A stretch of 5,227 nt of DNA, from NCBI GenBank assembly GCA_002359425.1, contig DEMY01000040.1:22364-27590 (forward strand), written 5' to 3'. Below, piece by piece: positions 1-5,227 of this stretch. The notes beneath the pieces were generated by a model. The model ran no database searches and was not told where the DNA came from. It saw nothing but the letters and a program-made list of their open reading frames with translations. The stretch is from Clostridiales bacterium UBA2658 (GTDB lineage: Bacteria; Bacillota; Clostridia; Oscillospirales; Oscillospiraceae). The translations under genes were made by a program, and so were the position numbers. Within the stretch, counting starts at the first letter, position 1, and the number at the start of each line of letters is the position of its first letter.

Positions 1-579
1 GCGGGCTTCTTTTTTCAGGAGCTTTTGGGTGGGAACACGGATGAGCTTTGCAGGAAACTCATTTTCGTAGGCGCAGACGGCGGTGGAGCTGCCTTCAATG
101 TCGTGGTAAAGGTGACAGACGACCTCCTCGTCCGGCGGGACGATTTTGGTTCCCCGACGGTAAAAGCGGAGTGTGCGGAGGTTGCCCTTGCCGGTGAGCT
201 TGTAGTAGGACTCGCGAAGAACCCATGTGTCGAAAAAGGGGAAGCTCGCTTGCTCCGCGGGGGTCGTGAGCTTTCCAACCGTGGAGGGCGGAACCCGGCG
301 GTGCGTCTCCGTGTCAACGCCGACGGGCTTGTCCGAAACGGCGACGAGGACGTGCGTCTTGCTGTGGCTCACGGAATAATGGAGGCGCGGGTCGTCCCGG
401 ATGTACGGGTTTCCGAGAAGCGTGCGGAAAAAGTGACGGGGGTTCAGGCTGGCGCAGTCCCGATAGGCGTAGGCCAAAAGCGACACGCCGAGCGCGGAGC
501 CTTGCGACTCGCTGTGCGAGGGATAGAGCGCGTCGGCGTCCGAAAGGCCGCGGATGTCAGCATAATAGAGCTTTAGCAT
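1..579 (-). CDS. 4'-phosphopantetheinyl transferase, Sfp-type (3' end outside window)
   Basis: Reading from the ATG at 579 down to base 1 gives 193 codons without a stop, so the C-terminus is cut by the window edge. Enzymes of this family move the phosphopantetheine arm of coenzyme A onto a conserved serine of acyl- or peptidyl-carrier proteins in the cytoplasm. The signature motifs are present: HYSVSHS at residues 67-73, VGVDTE at 86-91, and WVLRESYYKLTGKG at 119-132. By family alignment from memory, D89, E91 and E123 match the magnesium ligands of Bacillus Sfp (D107, E109, E151) and K127 matches its K155. The usual Lys before the Glu is Arg (R122). The segment between D89 and E123 is about ten residues shorter than in Sfp, so this is a compact member. 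AGAAAGGGG at 589-597 (minus strand) is a well-spaced ribosome binding site that supports the start. No NRPS or PKS gene is visible nearby, so the carrier-protein substrate is unknown. Family assignment is secure; the substrate is not. Confidence 0.9.
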   Translation of the reverse strand, partial: MLKLYYADIRGLSDADALYPSHSESQGSALGVSLLAYAYRDCASLNPRHFFRTLLGNPYIRDDPRLHYSVSHSKTHVLVAVSDKPVGVDTETHRRVPPSTVGKLTTPAEQASFPFFDTWVLRESYYKLTGKGNLRTLRFYRRGTKIVPPDEEVVCHLYHDIEGSSTAVCAYENEFPAKLIRVPTQKLLKKEAR

Positions 580-640
580 AGGAGAATACCCCTTTCTGCG
601 TGAGACGGAATATAGACGCGGTCACTTACGTTTTGCCTAT

Positions 641-649
641 ATTGTATCA
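641..649 (-). promoter_or_regulatory. Candidate extended -10 promoter for the transferase gene
   Basis: On the minus strand the sequence TGATACAAT fits an extended -10 element (TGnTAnAAT). The expected start of transcription would lie about 50-55 bases upstream of the ATG at 579. The -35 position at 17-base spacing reads TGTTAT, which is a poor match, so recognition would depend on the extended -10. This is inference from sequence only. Confidence 0.4.
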
Positions 650-690
650 CATATTATTGGACGATAACACTACCATTTTCATTTTTTGTG

Positions 691-722
691 TGCTATACTA
701 AATTCGTATTGATATCTATAAT
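691..722 (+). promoter_or_regulatory. Candidate promoter region for the lipoprotein/two-component operon
   Basis: Two -10-like elements lie upstream of the gene at 751: TGCTATACT at 691-699, an extended -10 form, and a perfect TATAAT at 717-722. Neither has a good -35 hexamer 16-18 bases upstream. Either would give a short leader before the ribosome binding site at 738-744. The region is clearly more AT-rich than the surrounding genes, as expected for a promoter. Which element is used cannot be decided from the sequence, and the missing -35 may mean that an activator is needed. Confidence 0.4.
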
Positions 723-750
723 TTATCTGTGAGAAGGGCGGGAGAACGGC

Positions 751-2079
751 ATGAGACTGAAAAAAGGCATGATGACCGTTTTCCTAACGGCGCTGCTCGC
801 GCTCTCCGGGTGTTCGCTGACGAAGACGGAGGAGCTTTACAGCCTGCCACAGCCCTCGAAGGAATATTTACAGCTTCAAACGCTGATTGACGCGGAAATT
901 TCCTCAGGCTGCGAATACGCTGCGCCGACTGCCGGGTCGCAGCGGCAGAGCGTTCAGCTCACGGACCTTGACGGGGACGGGGTGAACGAGGCGGTCGCAT
1001 TTTTGCGGAACAAGGACTTACAGCCGCTCATCTGCGTTTACCGGCGGACGAATGGGGCCTATGCGCTTGCCGACCGCATCAAGGGGGACGGCTCGGCGAT
1101 CGGACGCGTAGAGTATGCGGATCTTGACGGGGACGGGATGAACGAGATCATCGTCTCGTGGGAGGCGGCTTCCCAAATGCAGCTCATGACTGCCTATTCG
1201 CTCACAAACGGAACGGCTTCCGTGCTCTTTAAGGCGAGCTGCCTTGATTTTCAGGTCGGAGACATGAACGGCGACGGGAGAAGCGACGTTTTGGCGCTGA
1301 CGCTCGACTCGAGCGGCGGGAAGGTGGATTTCTATTCGCTTACGAAGCGCAAGGACGTTTTTCAGAAGACGACGAAGCTCTCCGCCTCGCTCAAGACGGC
1401 GGACCGTTTCCGCATTGCGGCAATCGCGGGCGGCGTGCCGGCGGCTTTCATCGAAGGCCCCTATATTGAAAACGACAGCAACAGTCTGCTCACGGACATT
1501 ATCGTGTTTTCGGACGGAGAGCTTAAAAATATCACGCTCGACCCCGCGACCGGGGACAGCACAACAAAGCGTCACGGCGGCGCCTACTGCACCGACATCG
1601 ACGGGAACGGCTCGCTGGACGTTCCGTTCGCAGAGACAGACGGCGGCAAGACGCGCGAGACTCCCGAGAGCAGCATTTACGACTGGTATACCTATGGAGC
1701 GGACGGAAGGAGCACGTTATGCGCTTCGACCTGCCACTGCTATACGGACGGGTGGTATTTGACGTTGCCGGAGGATTGGCGCGGAAAGCTCGTCGTGCGC
1801 CGGACAAGCGCCGTTTCGGGCGAGCACGCGGTCGTGCTCGCAGTCAAAAATGACAGCGGAAGGCCGACGGATATTTTAACAATCTACACGCTGACGGACG
1901 AAAATCGCAGCGACCGGGCAAAGCTCGGCGGGCGTTTTACGCTTTTGAACAGCGGAACGGTCATCTACGCCGCGGAGATCGAGGCGGCGAGTGGCTTCCC
2001 CGAGGGCACGGATGTGCAAAACGATGTAAAGGGACGCTTTCATCTCATTACGACGGACTGGATCACCGGCGCGCTTTGA
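751..2079 (+). CDS. Exported lipoprotein with calcium-loop (VCBS/FG-GAP-like) repeats
   Basis: A 442-residue protein with a lipoprotein signal: basic MRLKK, a hydrophobic stretch, then the lipobox LSGC with the lipidated Cys at 21. It should be anchored to the outer face of the cytoplasmic membrane. The mature part has four EF-hand-like loops, DLDGDGVNE at 72, DLDGDGMNE at 124, DMNGDGRSD at 171 and DIDGNGSLD at 282, each followed by a short hydrophobic strand. The first three are 47-52 residues apart, as in beta-propeller blades of the VCBS/FG-GAP type; a degenerate blade probably fills the gap near residues 220-255. The C-terminal part (about 310-442) is a different, beta-rich region I do not recognise. 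Seven cysteines besides the lipid one occur, including a C-x3-C-x-C cluster at 324-330. GGGCGGGAG at 736-744 is a good ribosome binding site for this start. The gene leads a likely operon with a two-component system 22 bases downstream, suggesting an accessory sensing or surface role. Ligand and function are unknown. Confidence 0.88.
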   Translation: MRLKKGMMTVFLTALLALSGCSLTKTEELYSLPQPSKEYLQLQTLIDAEISSGCEYAAPTAGSQRQSVQLTDLDGDGVNEAVAFLRNKDLQPLICVYRRTNGAYALADRIKGDGSAIGRVEYADLDGDGMNEIIVSWEAASQMQLMTAYSLTNGTASVLFKASCLDFQVGDMNGDGRSDVLALTLDSSGGKVDFYSLTKRKDVFQKTTKLSASLKTADRFRIAAIAGGVPAAFIEGPYIENDSNSLLTDIIVFSDGELKNITLDPATGDSTTKRHGGAYCTDIDGNGSLDVPFAETDGGKTRETPESSIYDWYTYGADGRSTLCASTCHCYTDGWYLTLPEDWRGKLVVRRTSAVSGEHAVVLAVKNDSGRPTDILTIYTLTDENRSDRAKLGGRFTLLNSGTVIYAAEIEAASGFPEGTDVQNDVKGRFHLITTDWITGAL

Positions 2080-2101
2080 TGCCGGTACGAAAGGAAAGAC
2101 A

Positions 2102-2794
2102 ATGAAGAAGGTTTTGGTTCTGGAGGACGAGTCCAGCATTCGGAGCTTCGTCGTCATAAACCTCAAGCGCTCGGGTTACGAGCCGATTGAGGCAGAGACG
2201 GGCGAGCAGGCCTTTGAGGCCTTGCGCGAGAACCCTGATATCCGCGTTGCGCTGCTGGACGTTAAGCTCCCCGACATAGACGGCTTTGAGGTCTGCAGGC
2301 GCATTCGCGCCTCCGGCTCGAAGATCGGCATTATTATGCTCACGGCGAAAAGCCAGGAGATGGACAAGGTAACGGGCCTTATGACGGGCGCGGACGATTA
2401 TGTTACGAAGCCCTTTTCGCCGGCTGAGCTTACTGCGCGCATAGACGCGCTGTACCGCCGCACAGGCGGCGAGGAGGCGGACGAGGCCGCGAGCGGGGAT
2501 ATTGTGAGCGGGCCGTTTCGGCTCAACACCAGGAACCGAACGCTCGAAAAAAACGGGCAGCGCATCCGGCTCACGCAGATCGAATATTCCATTATGAAGC
2601 TTTTTATCGAAAGTCCGGGTAAGGCCCTTTCGCGCGAGGAGATTTTGAATGCGGTCTGGGGGCAGGACTACTTCGGCGAGCTTAAGATCGTTGACGTCAA
2701 TATCCGGCGGCTGCGTATTAAAATTGAGGACGACCCGACCATGCCGAGCTATATCACGACCGTTTGGGGTTATGGATATAAGTGGGGCTTTTGA
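2102..2794 (+). CDS. Response regulator, OmpR/PhoB family (receiver plus winged helix)
   Basis: A 230-residue protein of the usual length for OmpR/PhoB-type DNA-binding regulators. Residues 1-120 form the receiver domain: acidic pair E8/D9, phosphoacceptor D53 in LLDVKLPDIDGFE, switch residue T81, Y100, and K103 in the TKPF motif. A short acidic linker (about 123-133) leads to a trans_reg_C winged-helix domain at about 135-230. That domain shows LTQIEYSIMKLF, LSREEILNAVWG, the recognition helix around VDVNIRRLRIKIED (197-210), and the beta-hairpin wing ending in TVWGYGYKWGF. All catalytic receiver residues are intact, so it should be phosphorylated by the kinase encoded just downstream. The start has AAGGAAAG at 2091-2098 as ribosome binding site. 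It lies 22 bases after the lipoprotein gene, so the two are probably co-transcribed. Target genes are unknown; autoregulation of this operon is a reasonable guess only. Confidence 0.96.
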   Translation: MKKVLVLEDESSIRSFVVINLKRSGYEPIEAETGEQAFEALRENPDIRVALLDVKLPDIDGFEVCRRIRASGSKIGIIMLTAKSQEMDKVTGLMTGADDYVTKPFSPAELTARIDALYRRTGGEEADEAASGDIVSGPFRLNTRNRTLEKNGQRIRLTQIEYSIMKLFIESPGKALSREEILNAVWGQDYFGELKIVDVNIRRLRIKIEDDPTMPSYITTVWGYGYKWGF

Positions 2795-2950
2795 ACGTGT
2801 GCGGGGCGAACGCGACGCCGGTTTGCAGGGCGGGACCCCCGCAACCCGCCGGTCTATGGTTTGCGCCGGATGTGACTGGACGAGGGACGCGAAGAAAGAA
2901 GCAAGCGTGAATAGAAAAGAAATTACAGGTTCGCGGGCGGAGGTAGAAGA
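2795..2950 (+). other. 156-base regulator-kinase gap with GC-rich hairpin
   Basis: This gap is much longer than the others in the operon. It contains a hairpin region at 2817-2850. One fold pairs TTGC (2823-2826) with GCAA (2841-2844) around an inner GGG/CCC stem and extends outward with mismatches. A competing fold pairs GGCGGG (2829-2834) with CCCGCC (2845-2850) over a ten-base loop. No T-run follows, so it is not a standard intrinsic terminator. The right end holds the ribosome binding site GGAGGT (2939-2944) for the kinase. The hairpin may affect messenger stability or downstream expression; that is inference. Confidence 0.4.
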
Positions 2951-2953
2951 TTG
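2939..2953 (+). promoter_or_regulatory. Strong ribosome binding site deciding the TTG start of the kinase
   Basis: GGAGGT at 2939-2944 lies six to seven bases before TTG 2951-2953. No ATG or GTG in this frame occurs between the upstream stop at 2912 and the TTG. The pairing of a near-consensus Shine-Dalgarno sequence with a weak start codon decides the start in favour of TTG over the ATG at 2993. Confidence 0.7.
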
Positions 2954-4372
2954 AAGACAAAGGCCAGCTTCAAAGGAATAAAGGGACGGTGGATGCGCAA
3001 TGATATTACGCTCATCGCGCTTATTATTGTGGCGGCTGTCGTCGCGCTGTCTATCGCCGTTTGGAGCTACTACTATGCCGCCGTTCGAACGGGACTCGAA
3101 AATAAGGCGCAGACCGCCGTTGAATTCTTTACGACCTACGTCAATAAAAGTTATCTGGAGTATTACCAGAGCGCCTACCGATACACGGAGTCGTTCGAGG
3201 ACAAGGACTCTGTTGAGTTGCAGTTCGTGAACACGAAGGGCAAAGTCGAGGTCTCCAGCTATGGTATTTCAGCCGGGTCCTCGCCCGGAACCTCGGACAT
3301 CGAGATGGCTCTCAAAAACGGAAAAATCGCAAGTTATTCGGGCGTTTCCACATCGACCGGGGAGCGGATCATGTCCGTTTCCGCGCCGATGAAATACGCG
3401 GATGGGTCCATCGTCGGAGTTATGCGGTATGTGACGAGTCTTAAGCGTGTGGACCGGCGTATCTGGGCCATGACGGGAGGCTCGCTCGCAGTCGGGGCGC
3501 TTGTCGTGCTGTTCGTGCTTTTATCAAACCTCTATTTTTTGCGGACCATCACGGAGCCGATCCACGAGCTGACCGGGGTTGCACGACGCATCGCGGAGGG
3601 AAGCTACGGTATCCAGGCTGAGAAAAAATACAACGACGAGATCGGCGACCTCACGGACGCGATCAACGAAATGTCACAGAGAATCAGTCAGGCGGAGAAG
3701 ATGCAGAGTGAATTCATCTCCTCTGTTTCGCACGAGCTGCGAACGCCGCTGACCGCCATCACAGGCTGGAGCGAGACGCTTTTGTATGATCAGGAGATTA
3801 AGGACGACTCGCGCAGGGGCGTGCAGATTATCTCAAAAGAGGCGGCGCGGCTGACGAAGATGGTTGAAGAGCTTTTAGAGTTCACGCGTATTCAGGACGG
3901 GCGCTTTAATCTGAATATTGAGCAGATGGACATTGAAGCGGAGCTGGAGGACTCCATTTTTGCCTATGGCGAATTTCTCCGGCAGATGGAAATGGAGATC
4001 GACTACAAGTCTGGCGAAAGGTCGCTGCCGCTGATCGAGGGCGACCCGGAGCGACTGCGGCAGGTGTTTTTGAACATTCTGGACAACGCGACGAAATACG
4101 GCAAGGATGGAAAGCTCATTGAAGTTTCCATTGGCGAGGAGAGCGGCTACGTTGTCATTCGCGTGCGCGACCACGGGCCGGGCATCCCGCCGAACGAGCT
4201 GCCGTTTGTCAAAAAGAAATTCTACAAGGGTAGCTCGAAGGAACGCGGAAGCGGCATCGGGCTTGCCGTGTGCGACGAGATTGTTACCCGGCACGGGGGT
4301 GACCTCATTATAGAAAACGCCGGGGGCGGCGGTGTGCGCGTGACTGTGCGGTTGCCGGTCGTGCGGCGATAG
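2951..4372 (+). CDS. Sensor histidine kinase with HAMP domain, two transmembrane segments
   Basis: A 473-residue membrane kinase, the presumed partner of the regulator upstream. TM1 is at about 19-42 and TM2 at about 175-196. Between them lies an extracytoplasmic domain of about 130 residues whose pattern (VNTKGKVEVSSYG, then SVSAPMKYADGSIVGVMRYV) resembles a single Cache/PAS-like sensor. HAMP follows at about 197-250. The HisKA segment has SVSHELRTPLTAI with phosphoacceptor H261. The ATPase domain shows the N-box NILDNATKYG (375-384), G1 DHGPGIP (407-413), an F-box-like KKKFYKGS (421-428) and G2 GSGIGLAV (433-440). All catalytic motifs look intact. The chosen TTG start at 2951 has GGAGGT ending seven bases upstream, the best ribosome binding site in the neighbourhood; an in-frame stop at 2912 excludes a longer form. 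An alternative ATG at 2993 would remove 14 basic residues before TM1 and is less well supported. The signal sensed is unknown. Confidence 0.95.
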   Translation: MKTKASFKGIKGRWMRNDITLIALIIVAAVVALSIAVWSYYYAAVRTGLENKAQTAVEFFTTYVNKSYLEYYQSAYRYTESFEDKDSVELQFVNTKGKVEVSSYGISAGSSPGTSDIEMALKNGKIASYSGVSTSTGERIMSVSAPMKYADGSIVGVMRYVTSLKRVDRRIWAMTGGSLAVGALVVLFVLLSNLYFLRTITEPIHELTGVARRIAEGSYGIQAEKKYNDEIGDLTDAINEMSQRISQAEKMQSEFISSVSHELRTPLTAITGWSETLLYDQEIKDDSRRGVQIISKEAARLTKMVEELLEFTRIQDGRFNLNIEQMDIEAELEDSIFAYGEFLRQMEMEIDYKSGERSLPLIEGDPERLRQVFLNILDNATKYGKDGKLIEVSIGEESGYVVIRVRDHGPGIPPNELPFVKKKFYKGSSKERGSGIGLAVCDEIVTRHGGDLIIENAGGGGVRVTVRLPVVRR

Positions 4373-4399
4373 AGCATTTTTTTGAAAGGAAACCATTGC

Positions 4400-5227
4400 A
4401 TGAGCAAAAAGCAGAAAGAAAACGATTTTCGCACATCCATCGGCGGTCAGGCGTTAATTGAGGGCATTTTGATGCGCGGACCGACGAAGCAGGCCATCGT
4501 TGTGTGCACGGCGGATGGGCTGGTGCCTAAGGTTGAGGAGCCGCATTTTGTGCGGCAGATACACAAGTGGCTCGGCTGGCCGCTCATTCGCGGAGCGGTG
4601 GCGTTTATCGAATCGATGGTGTACGGCGTCAAGGCGCTGACCTACTCGGCGAACATGCTGCCGGAGGACGAGCAGGAGGAGCAGACAAAATTTGAGGCCT
4701 GGATTGAAAAAAAGCTGGGGTCCGAAAAGGCCGAAAAGTTCTTTATTAATCTCGCGGTTGTGCTGGGTGTCGTTTTGTCGGTTGGACTTTTCATTTTGCT
4801 GCCGACGCTGATTGCCGGCTGGGTGACAGACGCCGGAGCTTCCGGGGTCTGGCGGAATTTGACCGAGGGCGGTATCCGTATCGTCATTTTCCTTTTGTAC
4901 ATGTATTTCTGCACAAAATCGCCGGAGTTAAAGCGTGTGTTCCAATATCACGGGGCGGAGCATAAGACGATTTTTTGCTACGAGCAGGGACTTCCGCTCA
5001 CGGTTGAAAATGTGCGGCCGCAGTCGCGCTTTCACCCGAGGTGCGGGACGAGCTTTCTTTTCATTGTAATGATTATTTCGATTTTTGTGTTCTCATTCCT
5101 GCGCTGGAGTGATCCGCTGATGCGTATTCTCACGCGCCTTTTGCTGCTGCCGGTCGTTATGGGCGTCTCCTATGAGATTATTCGCTGGGCGGGGGGACAC
5201 GACAACTGGCTTTCGGCTGCGCCAACG
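4400..5227 (+). CDS. DUF1385 (YqhQ-like) membrane protein, 3' end outside window
   Basis: From the ATG at 4400 the frame stays open for 276 codons to the window edge. The sequence carries the hallmarks of the DUF1385/YqhQ family: GGQALIEGILMRGP at residues 15-28, RGAVAFIESMVYGVKALTYSA at 64-84, YHGAEHKTIFCYEQG at 183-197, LTVENVRPQSRFHPRCGTSF at 200-219, and LPVVMGVSYEIIRWAG at 250-265. Hydrophobic segments lie at about 113-140, 156-171, 217-235 and 245-262. The conserved His, Glu and Cys residues (H184, E187, H188, C193, H212, C215) suggest metal binding or catalysis near the membrane, but no activity is established for the family. Members are about 300 residues or somewhat more, so most of the protein is present. 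GAAAGGA at 4384-4390 is the ribosome binding site. It starts 27 bases after the kinase stop, with no convincing terminator between, so it is probably in the same operon. From memory, prmC is a frequent downstream neighbour in Clostridia; that cannot be seen here. Confidence 0.92.
   Translation, partial: MSKKQKENDFRTSIGGQALIEGILMRGPTKQAIVVCTADGLVPKVEEPHFVRQIHKWLGWPLIRGAVAFIESMVYGVKALTYSANMLPEDEQEEQTKFEAWIEKKLGSEKAEKFFINLAVVLGVVLSVGLFILLPTLIAGWVTDAGASGVWRNLTEGGIRIVIFLLYMYFCTKSPELKRVFQYHGAEHKTIFCYEQGLPLTVENVRPQSRFHPRCGTSFLFIVMIISIFVFSFLRWSDPLMRILTRLLLLPVVMGVSYEIIRWAGGHDNWLSAAPT

Larger units (their letters stand above)
2772..2954 (+). other. Possible small ORF (60 codons) across the regulator-kinase gap, doubtful
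   Basis: An ATG at 2772, inside the end of the regulator gene in another frame, opens 60 codons that end at TGA 2952-2954. That stop overlaps the TTG start of the kinase, giving the TTGA arrangement seen in translational coupling. The predicted peptide starts MDISGAF and is rich in Arg, Gly and acidic residues, without a signal peptide, membrane segment or known motif. The preceding GGGG at 2766-2769 is only a weak ribosome binding site. It may be a chance open frame; I list it because it fills the gap exactly. Confidence 0.15.

Noticed and set aside
15..317. Minus-strand open frame of 100 codons
   Set aside because: It is in a different minus frame from the transferase and its product is a low-complexity Ser/Arg/Pro-rich sequence, typical of an out-of-frame reading.
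25..576. Plus-strand open frame of 183 codons
   Set aside because: It is antisense to the transferase gene, whose minus-strand translation has all family motifs; the plus product shows no recognisable domain and has no convincing ribosome binding site.
1018..1575. Minus-strand open frame of 185 codons inside the lipoprotein gene
   Set aside because: It is antisense to a gene with a clear lipobox and calcium loops; the product is Arg-rich with no domain.
2649..2771. Upstream extension of the small gap ORF to the ATG at 2649
   Set aside because: That part lies entirely within the winged-helix coding region of the regulator in another frame, so only the shorter version from 2772 deserves mention.
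4352..4383. Terminator-like element at the kinase/DUF1385 junction
   Set aside because: A six-pair stem (TTGCCG with CGGCGA, one wobble) lies within the kinase 3' end, but the run of seven T starts seven bases after the stem, so it does not fit an intrinsic terminator.
3875..4396. Minus-strand open frame of 173 codons inside the kinase gene
   Set aside because: It lies opposite the conserved HisKA/ATPase region of the kinase and is explained by codon bias of GC-rich DNA.
4447..4914. Two minus-strand open frames (4447-4632 and 4642-4914)
   Set aside because: Both are antisense to the DUF1385 gene, whose plus-strand translation carries the family motifs throughout.

Overview
The window looks like chromosomal DNA from a low-oxygen Gram-positive bacterium of the class Clostridia, perhaps an Oscillospiraceae/Ruminococcaceae-type gut organism. 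The basis is protein style: an exported lipoprotein with DxDGDGxxD/E loops, an OmpR-type regulator with a HAMP histidine kinase, and a DUF1385 (YqhQ-like) membrane protein in a row. The coding DNA is fairly GC-rich, the intergenic promoter region is AT-rich, and ribosome binding sites are strong. The lineage is inference from protein character, not a database match.

Layout. Bases 1-579 (minus strand) encode most of an Sfp-type 4'-phosphopantetheinyl transferase whose 3' end lies beyond the left edge. Bases 580-750 are an AT-rich divergent promoter region. From 751 to the right edge four genes run on the plus strand with short gaps: a VCBS/FG-GAP-like calcium-loop lipoprotein (751-2079), an OmpR/PhoB-family response regulator (2102-2794), a two-TM HAMP sensor histidine kinase starting at TTG (2951-4372), and the first 276 codons of a DUF1385 membrane protein (4400 to beyond 5227). 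The gaps are 22, 156 and 27 bases, and no convincing terminator lies between them, so they are probably one operon.

How they may work together. The kinase has an extracytoplasmic domain of about 130 residues, and the regulator should be its phosphorylation partner. The lipoprotein is predicted to sit on the outer face of the same membrane, encoded first in the unit, which makes it a plausible accessory sensor or a target of the system. DUF1385 has no established function; its place here could be functional or simply positional. The transferase is transcribed away from this set and would activate carrier proteins (ACP/PCP) elsewhere in the genome.

There are no tRNA, rRNA, CRISPR or insertion-sequence features. 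The points most worth a second look are the lipoprotein/two-component/DUF1385 arrangement, the cysteine cluster in the lipoprotein, and the long regulator-kinase gap with its GC-rich hairpin and coupled small reading frame.
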